Position numbers and translations under genes: made by a program. The notes beneath the pieces are model-generated. The model searched no databases. It was given only the letters and a program-made list of their open reading frames with translations, and had not been told where the DNA came from. A stretch of 64,000 nt of DNA, taken from NCBI RefSeq assembly GCF_004011805.1, contig NZ_RCHJ01000016.1, forward strand, positions 1 to 64,000. The letters are read 5' to 3'. The stretch comes from Piscinibacter defluvii. GTDB taxonomy: Bacteria > Pseudomonadota > Gammaproteobacteria > Burkholderiales > Burkholderiaceae_C. Positions 16,186-26,119 of this stretch are shown here, piece after piece; positions within the stretch are counted from its first letter, which is position 1, and the number at the start of each line of letters is the position of its first letter.

Positions 16186-17493
16186 TCAGGCGATCGGGAC
16201 AGGCGTGTCACCGTCGTCCCCGATGCTCCGCGGCCCGGGCTTGCCGGTCTCGCCCTGGACCGGGTCGCGGCTCCCTGCAGGCGAGCGCCGGATCGCACCA
16301 ATGTAAGCCCCGGCCGAGCGCAGGCGGGCATGGCCCGCGATACGGGCCACACGCAGCCGCGCCTGGCGGTCGAGGTCCTGATCGACAGGCCCACCGCCAC
16401 GCACCGGCGCGGGCGTGCCCGTCGTGTCCTGGTACTGGCCTTGAAGGTGGTCGTGCCGCGCCCCGTGCCCGGTGGTGCCGCTCTCGCGCTTCGTGAGGCC
16501 GAACTTGCGCAGCGCATAGTCCAGCCGACGGAGGTTGGACTTCAGGTCCCGATCCGGCGCCCCCATGTGTGCGTCATGGCCGCTGACCACGCTGCGGGCA
16601 TGCGCGATGGCCGACTGCTGCTCCTCGGTGGCCAGCGGCAGCCAGCGCGCACGGCCTCCCTTGCCCTTTGTCCACAGGTACCGATCCGCCTCCCGTTGCT
16701 CGTCGGGCAGGCCTGTCTCCTCGAAAGGGTGGACGTGGGCGTAGGGGCGGCACATCACCGACTCCTTGCGCCGCAGACCGACCTTCACCATCAGGCGCAT
16801 CGACGCGCCGATGCGGGCATCGTAGGCAGAGACCTGGGCCAGCAAGACCTCCACGTCGATGCCGTTGCCGCTCCAGCTCTTGTCGCGCTGGGCGTTCTCG
16901 TGGCGCTCGTACTCGTCAGGCGTCAGGCCGTAGTGCTCGGGCCTGCGGATGAAGCCCGGCTTGTTGAGCCACATCGCCAGGCCTCGCAGAAAGCTCAGGT
17001 AGGTCTGGATCGTCCCCGGCGAGAGCTTGCGGCGCTGCCACACCTTCACCATCGCCTGGACGTGCCGTTGGCCGAGGTTGCGCGGGTCGGGCGCCAGCTT
17101 GAAGCCCGCGTCCGTGTGCAGTTCGCGGAAGAAGCGTCGCAGGAAGTGGGCGCGCTCGTAGCGCGTCTTGTGCGACACGGTCTTCTCCAAAGCGGTGTGC
17201 AGCGGGTTGAACAGCTCGATCAGCACGTCCACCACCCGGTTCACGGGCGTCCTGCCCGGCGGGTACATGGCCAGCACCTGCTGGGGCGACTTGCCGGCCC
17301 AGTTCTGGCGGCGTGGCGAGTCCTGGCCATGCACGCGGCCTGGGCTGGCCGAGGTCATCGAGGAGTTCCTGGAAGGGCGGGTGGATGAGGGGGGCAGGGT
17401 GGAGCCATTGCGCGGGTCGTTGCGGCGGTCGTTGAGGGAGAGCGGTGCCTGCCGGCGGCGGCGCGAGGGTTCTGCACGGCGGATACGGGACAT
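16186..17493 (-). CDS. Tyrosine recombinase of the island
   Basis: A site-specific integrase of the PF12834/PF12835 type found on plasmids and islands. The core-binding part is at about 105-185 (RYERAHFLRRFFRELHTDAGF). The catalytic residues read as R241 or R242 (GLRRKE), K278 (KGKGGR), H343-x-x-R346 (HGARHD), H388 and Y397 (GAYIG). The first 60 residues are Arg/Ser-rich and poorly ordered, so the true start may be the ATG at 17358 rather than 17493. It could recombine the island's ends, but no att direct repeat was recognised. Its promoter region is shared with parM and contains island repeat copy 3. Confidence 0.85.
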   Translation of the reverse strand: MSRIRRAEPSRRRRQAPLSLNDRRNDPRNGSTLPPSSTRPSRNSSMTSASPGRVHGQDSPRRQNWAGKSPQQVLAMYPPGRTPVNRVVDVLIELFNPLHTALEKTVSHKTRYERAHFLRRFFRELHTDAGFKLAPDPRNLGQRHVQAMVKVWQRRKLSPGTIQTYLSFLRGLAMWLNKPGFIRRPEHYGLTPDEYERHENAQRDKSWSGNGIDVEVLLAQVSAYDARIGASMRLMVKVGLRRKESVMCRPYAHVHPFEETGLPDEQREADRYLWTKGKGGRARWLPLATEEQQSAIAHARSVVSGHDAHMGAPDRDLKSNLRRLDYALRKFGLTKRESGTTGHGARHDHLQGQYQDTTGTPAPVRGGGPVDQDLDRQARLRVARIAGHARLRSAGAYIGAIRRSPAGSRDPVQGETGKPGPRSIGDDGDTPVPIA

Positions 17494-18234
17494 GGTGGGC
17501 TTTCTGCAAGGTGGCGGACTGCCCGAACAGCACGCCGGTGGATGAATGGTCCGGGGGACCGGAATCGGAGGAATCCATCTGGACATCCCCGGGGCGGATT
17601 CCTGGCAAGCCCACGGCGATGGAGATCGTGTGCAACGTCGGTGCGGCGGTCGATCTCTGCAGCGCCACACCCACCCATGGCTTTGCTGTCCGGGCTCCTC
17701 ATGGTCTTCGGCGAGGGGCCTGGTCAGCTCGGTCAGACGTAAAAATGGAACACGTTGATCCAGGCCGTCTGCGCATTTCTGCGACGCGACGACAAGGGTG
17801 ATGTCCACCCCGCTCGGGGCTGGGTGCGACATCGACGCCAGGGTCGAGCCCTGGGTCATTCGGTGGATCAGGCCTGGTGTGCAGCGCCGGCCGCTCGCAT
17901 GGGTCCACCCCTGACCGAGAGTCCAGGGCGGTGTCGAGTTGATGAGCGAGGGTCGTGCGGGGAGCCTCATGGAGGCCATCACGCCGCGCGATGCGCGTCA
18001 TGCGCGCGTGCTCAAGGGCTGGCGGGAACGGTGCGCGGCATCAGGTGCCGCCACGGGGTTCTGCTGCGCCGGTGCGCTTCTGGAGCGCCCAGCCGTCATC
18101 GCGGGGATGGGGCTGGCAAGGACCGGGCAGATCACTGCGGTGGTGGATGACTCGGCACGCTCGCGGCGTCGATCCTTCTGGAGGTCAAGGCCGGTCGCGC
18201 CACCCGTTCGGGACGGGAACTTCGGTTGAAGGCA

Positions 18235-18259
18235 CGAGGCAGGTAACGACTGCGACGCC
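18235..18259. repeat. 25-bp island repeat, copy 3
   Basis: Identical to copies 1 and 2 and in the same orientation, placed between the leftward integrase and the rightward parM operon. The gene-free stretch 17494-18792 contains this copy, a GCTCC/GGAGC hairpin just after it, a TTGACA hexamer at 18467-18472 and several short frames that I do not accept as genes. A ParM/ParR system should also have its centromere upstream of parM, i.e. in this interval. Confidence 0.85.
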
Positions 18260-18792
18260 TGCAATGCTCCACGGGGAGCGGGCCAGGAGCCCTCGGGAGC
18301 CCACAGTGGAAACCGCGACGCCATCCACGGTCAAGGCCGCATGCGCAGCGCCCGCCGCAAGACCCCTGATCGTGCGGCCCTTGGGGCAGGCAGTTGACGG
18401 CGCGAGATTCGGCGGCAGGGCCCATCTAGCGTCGCAATGGCCCGGATCGCCAGCAACGGCGCGGGGTTGACAGGGAAGGCTGCCGCCTCAGGTACCTCGC
18501 GCGGACGTCGGTCTGGCTGGCGCGTCCGCAGCCTGTCCGCGCGCGCCGAACTGGAGAGGGGTTGAAAGGCCCGCGCGAGGTGAGACCGTGGTGACAGAAG
18601 TGCGCCCTGCGAACAGGCTCATGGCGAGCCGCGGGGCGCCTTCTGTCGCTGCGATGCAGTTCCGCTGATCCTGCATTGGCACTGAAGTCGAAAGACGCGC
18701 CGATTCGAGGCCATTGAGCGTGGAGAACGCGGCCTGGTGCGGCGACGCTGATCAGCCTTTCAAGGCAGTCAACTGCGCCAAGGAGCAACTGC

Positions 18793-19830
18793 ATGGAACT
18801 CATCGTCAGAGCCGTGGATGTCGGGTCAGGCAACACGAAATTCGTTACCGGCATCTCGGGAGCCGACATCCGATGTGCCAGCTTCCCCTCGGTCGCTTAT
18901 CCGTCGAGCGCCGACACGTCGGCCATGCCTGCAGCGGAGAAGCGCAAGACGGTCTGCATCCCTGTCGGCTCCCTGTTTTATGAGGTGGGTCCGGACATTC
19001 ACCTGGCCGCGGACACGTTCCGCGCGAAGCAGCTGCACGACGAGTACACCGAGTCGCCGGAGTACATGGCGCTGCTGCGCGGGGCGCTGTCGATGATGAA
19101 GGTGCCGCACATCGACCTGCTCGTCGTCGGGCTGCCCGTCGCGCTGCTGGCACTGAAGAAGGCGGCGCTCGAGAAGGCGATGACGGGCAGCCACGAGATT
19201 GGGGCGGGACGAACCATCACGGTCCGCAAGGCACTGGCGGTGGCGCAGCCGCAGGGTGCGCTCGTCCACTACGCGGCCGAGCACGAGAAGATGGCCTCGA
19301 TCGGCACGGAGCAGAGCCTGGTCATCGACCCGGGATCGAGGACCTTCGACTGGCTGGTCTGCCGCGGCATGCGGCTGGTGCAGAAGCAGTCGCACTCGAT
19401 CAACCGGGGAATGTCCGATGTGCTGCGGCTGATGGCGGCCGAGATCTCGAAGGACATCGGGACACCCTACCGCGACTACGACGCCATCGACCTCGCCCTG
19501 CGGACCGGCAAGGCGCCGGTCATCTTCCAGAAACCCTACGACATGAAGCGGCACCTGCCCATCGCCGAGAGCGTGGCACAGCAGGCCGTGTCGACGATGC
19601 GCCAGTGGATCGAGACGCCCGAGAGCCTGCAGAACATCATCCTCGTCGGCGGCGGCGCGTTCCTCTTCAAGAAGGCGGTGAAGGCAGCCTTCCCCAAGCA
19701 CCGGATCCACGAGGTGAAGGAGCCCCTGTACGCGAACGTGAGGGGCTTCCAGATGGCCGGGCAGAACTACGCGATGACTTCGCTCGCAACGCCGGCGCCT
19801 TCGGATCGTGCGCCAGGGGGTGGTGTATGA
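18793..19830 (+). CDS. parM: ParM/StbA-family actin-like ATPase
   Basis: A 345-residue actin-like protein of the ParM/StbA group, resembling PRTRC-system protein D. The phosphate-1 loop is DVGSGNTK (9-16), phosphate-2 is VIDPGSRTFDW (177-187), and the adenosine motif ILVGGGAFLF is at about 288-297. Such proteins polymerise on ATP and push sister plasmids apart together with a ParR adaptor bound at a centromere. AAGGAGCAA precedes the ATG at 18793. It is the first of four genes linked by overlapping start/stop codons, the next being a ParR candidate. Confidence 0.85.
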   Translation: MELIVRAVDVGSGNTKFVTGISGADIRCASFPSVAYPSSADTSAMPAAEKRKTVCIPVGSLFYEVGPDIHLAADTFRAKQLHDEYTESPEYMALLRGALSMMKVPHIDLLVVGLPVALLALKKAALEKAMTGSHEIGAGRTITVRKALAVAQPQGALVHYAAEHEKMASIGTEQSLVIDPGSRTFDWLVCRGMRLVQKQSHSINRGMSDVLRLMAAEISKDIGTPYRDYDAIDLALRTGKAPVIFQKPYDMKRHLPIAESVAQQAVSTMRQWIETPESLQNIILVGGGAFLFKKAVKAAFPKHRIHEVKEPLYANVRGFQMAGQNYAMTSLATPAPSDRAPGGGV

Positions 19831-20111
19831 GCGCGCAGGAACGCGGAGCCCTTCGACCGATCCGGCTGGTGTTCGAGCTCTCGCGCGAGGAGAACCCGCG
19901 CCTGTTCGATGAACTGAGCCAGTTTCGGCAGGGGCGAAAGCGGGTCAACCGTCTGCGCCTGCTGGCCTACGACGGTCTGCTGGCGCAGCACGGCGTGTTT
20001 GCGATGGCTAGCCTGAAGACGCCCGACACGATCAAGGTCCCGAAGGAGCCTGACGTGCAGCAGGCCGCTGCGGTGACGAACGGGCTGTTTCAGCCTGCCA
20101 TTCCGGAATGA
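19827..20111 (+). CDS. ParR/StbB-like small adaptor candidate
   Basis: A 94-residue protein directly behind parM in an ATGA overlap. A beta strand near the N-terminus (IRLVFELS) is followed by two helices (NPRLFDELSQF and RVNRLRLLAYDGLLAQHG), the pattern of a ribbon-helix-helix adaptor. ParR and StbB proteins sit in this position and join ParM filaments to DNA. The role rests on position and predicted fold; no specific ParR signature is visible. Confidence 0.6.
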   Translation: MSAQERGALRPIRLVFELSREENPRLFDELSQFRQGRKRVNRLRLLAYDGLLAQHGVFAMASLKTPDTIKVPKEPDVQQAAAVTNGLFQPAIPE

Positions 20112-20614
20112 AGGTCGACAAGCGTCGCCGCCGGGCTGGACGCAGGTCGATCGTGGGTGGGAACCCGACCGAACGGGCGCTCAGCGCCTCCCGGCTGGCC
20201 GAGATGGGGTTCTGCGAGCGGTGGGTCGTCCTCGAGCATCGGCATGGCCGCCCCCGTTCCAGACCGCTGCAAGTGGCCCGGGAGCGCGGATTGGTGTTCC
20301 ATGGGCGACTCGAACGTCAGGCGAGGCTGGCCATGGGTGTTGGCCATGTACCGTCACCTGGGCCGAAGGGGCGCTGCTTCGTCGCCACCCTGGCCTTCGG
20401 CGAGGGATGGCAGACACAGACGCTCCGCCACTTCCGTGATGCCGTACTGCGACGCCGAGGCTGGGGACGGTCGATCGTGTACCACTACTACCGCGCCGGT
20501 CCCCGCATCTGCGCGGTGCTTGAAGCGTCTCCGGCACTGCTCGGGTGCATGCGATGGCTGCTCGGGCAGGCCGCTCGGCTGTGGAGGTGGTGGTCACGAG
20601 AGGCTGGACGATGA
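20108..20614 (+). CDS. CFI-box protein with Cas4-like N-terminal motif
   Basis: A 168-residue protein with two recognisable parts. Residues 26-70 (SASRLAEMGFCERW, then RGLVFHGRLE) resemble the first motif of Cas4/RecB-type nucleases: a cysteine at 36 in an FCER context and a histidine at 65. Residues 90-140 match the CFI-box domain (CFVATLAFG, then LRHFRDAVL, YHYYRAGP), a short conserved region of unknown role. No nuclease active site is present in this protein. It is coupled by ATGA overlaps to the genes on both sides, and the next gene carries the missing Cas4-like motifs. Confidence 0.6.
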   Translation: MKVDKRRRRAGRRSIVGGNPTERALSASRLAEMGFCERWVVLEHRHGRPRSRPLQVARERGLVFHGRLERQARLAMGVGHVPSPGPKGRCFVATLAFGEGWQTQTLRHFRDAVLRRRGWGRSIVYHYYRAGPRICAVLEASPALLGCMRWLLGQAARLWRWWSREAGR

Positions 20615-21168
20615 ACATGGTCGAAGTCGTACTGGCGGTGATGATTCTTGCCGTCGCGATCGGCTTCGTCGGATGGGTCATCGCTGGCAGGCGCGCTGCG
20701 GCAGCGGAGCGTAGGCAAAGACCGGCGCGCCTCCGGGATGCCGAGCTGGTCTTCGTCGAGAGGCAGTTCAGGTCCTCGGGTCGCTGGCCGGTCGTCGCAC
20801 GCGTCGACAGGGTCTATCGGAAGCCATCAGGGATCCTGGTGCTCGTTGAGCTGAAGACCCGTGCGAGCCCGGTGGTGACGCGTTCGGATGTCATCCAGTT
20901 GTCGGCGCAGCGAGTGGCGATGGAGGACGAACTGCACGCCACCGTCGCCGATGAGGCCTACGTGCTGATTCCTCGGAGGCGTCGGGGCACCTCGCTGATT
21001 CCTCTGCCTGTCAACCTCATGGCCCGGGAGGGGGTCGAGGACCTGATGCGCCGACGGGATGCGTTGCAGCGCGGACTGGTCGAGCCTCGTTGGCCCGCAA
21101 GCCAGCGGACTTGCCGTGCCTGCGGGTTTCGCGATCGATGTGGGCGGGCTCCATCGGCCGAGCCTTGA
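20611..21168 (+). CDS. Membrane-anchored Cas4-like PD-(D/E)XK nuclease
   Basis: A 185-residue protein. One N-terminal membrane helix (5-25) is followed by a PD-(D/E)XK core with D66 (RVDR), E80-L-K82 and Q97 (IQLSAQR). A C-terminal CX2CX5C motif (C168, C171, C177) matches the last three iron-sulphur cysteines of Cas4. It would be a membrane-bound single-strand or end-processing nuclease. The usual fourth cysteine near the N-terminus is absent here but has a counterpart in the upstream CFI-box protein. It is the last gene of the parM operon; its ATG overlaps the upstream stop. Confidence 0.7.
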   Translation: MNMVEVVLAVMILAVAIGFVGWVIAGRRAAAAERRQRPARLRDAELVFVERQFRSSGRWPVVARVDRVYRKPSGILVLVELKTRASPVVTRSDVIQLSAQRVAMEDELHATVADEAYVLIPRRRRGTSLIPLPVNLMAREGVEDLMRRRDALQRGLVEPRWPASQRTCRACGFRDRCGRAPSAEP

Positions 21169-21185
21169 ACCCGCAGGAGACCTCC

Positions 21186-21431
21186 TTATTCGTAGCCGAG
21201 TTGGAGTTCCTGCCCTTGCCTGGCCAACTCTGCCATCGCTTCGCTGCTTGCGTGATCCTGAACGGCCTTGAAGCGCATCAGATCTGCAAAACGCACTCGC
21301 TTGTCGTTGCCGCTCCGGTGGGCGTGAAGAGCCCCGGCTTCAAGCAGCTTGACCAAGTGTGAACGCGAAATCTTCAGCAGATCCGCCGCATCTTGGATCG
21401 TCAGGTCATCTTGGATCGGTTCGACTGTCAC
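21186..21431 (-). CDS. Excisionase-family HTH protein of a TA operon
   Basis: An 81-residue protein with a MerR/excisionase-type helix-turn-helix at about 10-50 (LTIQDAADLLKISRSHLVKLLEAG). Proteins of this type serve as antitoxins next to PIN-domain toxins. It starts 15 bases downstream of the RHH antitoxin stop, so it is the third gene of the leftward PIN operon. Its role could be a second antitoxin or an autoregulator. Confidence 0.75.
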   Translation of the reverse strand: MTVEPIQDDLTIQDAADLLKISRSHLVKLLEAGALHAHRSGNDKRVRFADLMRFKAVQDHASSEAMAELARQGQELQLGYE

Positions 21432-21446
21432 GGCGATGCCCTCGGC

Positions 21447-21662
21447 TCACTCGGCCCGATCTGCCTTGTCAAGTAAGGCCAGTGCGCGCTTGGGGTTGCC
21501 ACGCGCCGCACGCGTCTCGAAGCGCACGCGGGCGTCGTAATTGGCGAGCGCCACCGTAGCCAACTCGTCCATCAGCTTGTTGATGCTGATCGAGTTGGAC
21601 TTCGCGAGTGCCTTCAGGCGCTCGTGCTTGTCATCCGGCAAACGAATCGTCAAGGTGGACAT
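21447..21662 (-). CDS. Ribbon-helix-helix antitoxin
   Basis: A 71-residue CopG/Arc-type protein. The DNA-contacting strand is STLTIRLPDD (2-11), followed by two helices (HERLKALAKSNSISINKLMDE). It should neutralise the PIN toxin and bind the operator at 22091-22110 through its ribbon. Its ATG at 21662 lies 12 bases inside the 3' end of the toxin gene, so toxin comes first and antitoxin is translationally coupled. Confidence 0.8.
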   Translation of the reverse strand: MSTLTIRLPDDKHERLKALAKSNSISINKLMDELATVALANYDARVRFETRAARGNPKRALALLDKADRAE

Positions 21663-22084
21663 GGAAAGGCCTCCAGGCATTGTTCGGGCGTCAGGACCCG
21701 CAGCGTCGGGAACTTCAGCTCGCCGCGCGCAACATCCCGCAGATTGCGCGTCACGATGGCATCGGCCTGTGCGGCCACGGCCAACTCGATCAGGTGGTTG
21801 TCGGCTTCATCAGGCAGGTTTGGCCGCCAAGCGTAGAACACTTCGACCCATCGGCAGCGGTTTATGAGACCGTCGAACACCTCGCCGCGTTCCTTGGTCG
21901 ACAGCACGGAGTCGGCGAACAACTCGGAGCGGCCCAGAACGTCTTCGTACTCGGCCAGCAATGCGGGCCCGAGCACGGGTTGGTATCTGCCTCGCAGACA
22001 TTCCCGTACCACGGCACGCCCAGTGCCGCCGCCCCGCAAGAGCGCGGCGACCAGTACATTGGTATCCAGCACGACCGTGACCAT
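21650..22084 (-). CDS. PIN-domain toxin (VapC-like RNase)
   Basis: A 144-residue PIN protein of the COG1569 type (putative toxin component, PIN family). The conserved acidic residues appear as D7 (VLDTNVLVAALL), E45 (AEYEDVL), the DEADN segment at 92-96 and the D of NLRD at 117. Such proteins cleave RNA. It is the first gene of the leftward TA operon, with its ATG six bases from a perfect palindrome. Confidence 0.85.
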   Translation of the reverse strand: MVTVVLDTNVLVAALLRGGGTGRAVVRECLRGRYQPVLGPALLAEYEDVLGRSELFADSVLSTKERGEVFDGLINRCRWVEVFYAWRPNLPDEADNHLIELAVAAQADAIVTRNLRDVARGELKFPTLRVLTPEQCLEAFPCPP

Positions 22085-22090
22085 GCGGTA

Positions 22091-22110
22091 TGATAGCACC
22101 GGTGCTATCA
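22091..22110. promoter_or_regulatory. 20-bp perfect palindromic operator
   Basis: TGATAGCACC followed directly by its reverse complement GGTGCTATCA. It ends six bases before the PIN toxin start, so it overlaps the leader or promoter. RHH antitoxins bind such palindromes and repress their own operon. The interval 22111-22407 up to the VapB-like gene shows no further gene or signal. Confidence 0.75.
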
Positions 22111-22407
22111 TCTGATGAAGAGTCCGGGTCGTCAGCGCTCTGGGTGTCCGGCCGCGGCCTGTGAGTGCAGACCCCGCCGCGCGCTGAAAGGCTGCGCAGC
22201 CTACCTGACCAACCGCCGGGCAAGGCACCTGCGGCACAGGTCGTCATGGCCGTCGGGGATGCGGCCGCAAATGAGGGCTGGCGCCTGTGGCAGTCTGACG
22301 TAACGTCGCGAAGCTTGGCAGGTTACCGGCCGTGAACGGGCAGGGTATGTAGGCATAGATGCACGCAGGCGATGCCTGGATGAAGTCCAGCACATCGATG
22401 TAAACAC

Positions 22408-22701
22408 GTGGAGCGCGTCGTGGAAACGACCATCACCAGAGTGCTCAGGATCGGCGACAGTCAAGTGGTGCGGATTCCTGCGGAGTTCCGGCTCAACAGT
22501 GAGCTTGTACGTGTTTCGCGCAACGAACAGGGCGACTTGGTAATCCATCCCTTGCGGGCCGACCGAGGTTCTGCGCTGCTCGATGCCCTGCGCGCCGTAG
22601 GCGAGGCGGACGTTGCCTTCATCGCAGCGCTGGAAGCCGAACAGGCTCGCTCTCAGCCTCTACACAGGCGCGAGGGCTCCGATGTGCCGGGTGGACACTG
22701 A
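22408..22701 (+). CDS. Orphan VapB/AbrB-type antitoxin
   Basis: A 97-residue protein with an N-terminal swapped-hairpin AbrB fold (TRVLRIGDSQVVRIPAEFRL, then GDLVIHP), as in VapB/VagC antitoxins. GTG starts are possible at 22408 and 22420. No vapC follows: the next 300 bases lack a PIN-like frame. The cognate toxin is therefore lost, or the protein acts alone. It marks about the right limit of recognisable island genes. Confidence 0.7.
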   Translation: MERVVETTITRVLRIGDSQVVRIPAEFRLNSELVRVSRNEQGDLVIHPLRADRGSALLDALRAVGEADVAFIAALEAEQARSQPLHRREGSDVPGGH

Positions 22702-22947
22702 CTTCCCCAGCGACCTGACCAACGGCTGGGGTTTGACGGCATGGGAGGTACTGCTACATTGGCGCTGATCCTGCTCAGTGTTCGGCCAAGTGACAAACGT
22801 GCATCTGGCCCCACCTATGAAAGTTGGAGGATTCCCGATGGAGGGTCCTTTGACGGGAGATGGAGGGTGCCAGCGGGGCCGGAGCGTTATGCGACGCGGA
22901 CTTAGGTGCGATTTCCATGTGATGATCGAGCAGATGGCCTGAGCCAC

Positions 22948-22996
22948 GGCGGGCGCCGCGCCCGCCCCAAACGACGAGGGCCCGCATCGCGGGCCC
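22948..22996 (-). terminator. Tandem hairpins downstream of the cold-shock gene
   Basis: Two stems: GGGCCCGC-ATC-GCGGGCCC (22978-22996), 25 bases after the cspA stop, and GGCGGGCG-CCG-CGCCCGCC (22948-22966). On the minus strand the first is followed by CTCGTCGTTT, a weak U-run; on the plus strand it is followed by TTGTTG. The remaining part of 22702-23020 holds no gene I can support. Confidence 0.6.
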
Positions 22997-23020
22997 TTGT
23001 TGCTTGTGGAAAGGAGGCGT

Positions 23021-23257
23021 TCAGGGTGCCGCTGCCGCCTTGGCCGGCGCAGGCTCGAGCGCGACGATGTTCTGGGCCAGCTGGCCCTTGGGCCCCTGCA
23101 CGATGTCGAAGCGCACTTTGCTGCCTTGCTTCAGCGTGCGGAAGCCGTCCATCTGGATGGCCGAGAAATGGGCGAACACGTCGTCGCCCCCGCCCTCCGG
23201 CTCGATGAAGCCGAAGCCCTTCGCGTCATTGAACCACTTGACGGTGCCGATCGGCAT
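23021..23257 (-). CDS. cspA: Cold-shock domain protein
   Basis: A 78-residue CspA-family protein that binds single-stranded nucleic acid. RNP1 (KGFGFI, 13-18) and RNP2 (DVFAHF, 26-31) are intact. An Ala/Pro-rich tail of about 12 residues extends the usual 67-70-residue domain, as in several Burkholderiales proteins. The ATG at 23257 follows AGGAGAG. It is transcribed divergently from clpS across 177 bases. Confidence 0.95.
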   Translation of the reverse strand: MPIGTVKWFNDAKGFGFIEPEGGGDDVFAHFSAIQMDGFRTLKQGSKVRFDIVQGPKGQLAQNIVALEPAPAKAAAAP

Positions 23258-23434
23258 GGTGGTCTCTCCTGAGGATCGAAAAGCGATTCTTGTGCAATGA
23301 CTTTGCAAGTGTCAAGGACGTTCGCCCCAGTCGGACGGGCCCACCACGCGCTGGGTCGGTCTTGCGGAAAGTTGCCGCGGCGCCATATCCCTGGGCATGG
23401 ATCGTGCACTGCCCAAGTCGATAGAATGCCTCGC

Positions 23435-23787
23435 ATGTCCGACAACACGCCGTCGAAGCCACCGGCTCCGCCGGGCCAGAACAAGCCCGGCGACGGGCAA
23501 GGCGCCGTCGTGGCCGAACGCCGGACTCAACGCACCCAGCCGCCGCGCATGTACCAGGTGGTCATGCTGAACGACGACTACACGCCGATGGAATTCGTCG
23601 TGATGGTGCTGCAGGAATACTTCAAACGCGACCTCGAAACCGCGACCCAGATCATGCTGAAGATTCATCATGAGGGTCGAGGCGTCTGCGGCGTCTACTC
23701 CAAGGATGTCGCCGCGACCAAGGTTGAGCTGGTGCTGGCCGCTGCCCGCCGGGGCGGCCACCCGTTGCAGTGCATCATGGAGGCGCA

Positions 23788-23791
<4 letters not shown>
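23435..23791 (+). CDS. clpS: ClpS adaptor of the ClpAP protease
   Basis: ClpS delivers N-degron substrates to ClpAP in the cytosol. The 118-residue protein has an unstructured Pro-rich N-terminus of about 35 residues, then the core ([16 protein letters not shown], about 43-58; [16 protein letters not shown]). [10 protein letters not shown] is the substrate-pocket motif. An ATG nine bases earlier (23426) is an alternative start. It overlaps clpA in ATGA, so the adaptor and its ATPase are made together. Confidence 0.95.
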
Positions 23792-26091
<2,300 letters not shown>

Positions 26092-26095
26092 CGAA

Positions 26096-26117
26096 CGAGG
26101 GGCCTGCGGGCCCCTCG
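26096..26117. terminator. Terminator between convergent clpA and mtfA
   Basis: CGAGGGGCC-TGCG-GGCCCCTCG, a 9-bp perfect stem, begins five bases after the clpA stop and is followed by GTTCATT. It ends three bases before the mtfA stop codon on the other strand, so it can serve both convergent genes. Confidence 0.75.
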
Positions 26118-26119
26118 GT

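Noticed and set aside
13953-16517. An 854-codon open frame antisense to parB
   Set aside because: Shadow of a high-GC gene; the plus-strand ParB domains and ribosome site are clear, the antisense translation has no domain.
17939-18229. A 96-residue frame upstream of island repeat copy 3
   Set aside because: Plausible composition in part, but it ends in Arg/Pro-rich sequence, has no ribosome site and no recognisable domain.
18793-19830. A full PRTRC system around the ParM-like gene
   Set aside because: The protein resembles PRTRC protein D, but ThiF-, E2- and ubiquitin-like partner genes are absent from the window.
20108-21168. A CRISPR-Cas locus, because of the Cas4-like motifs
   Set aside because: No other cas gene and no array are nearby; Cas4-like nucleases occur alone on many mobile elements.
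3400-22900. A complete integrative conjugative element
   Set aside because: RadC, ParB, ParM and an integrase are present, but no relaxase, coupling protein or type IV secretion gene, and no att direct repeat was found.
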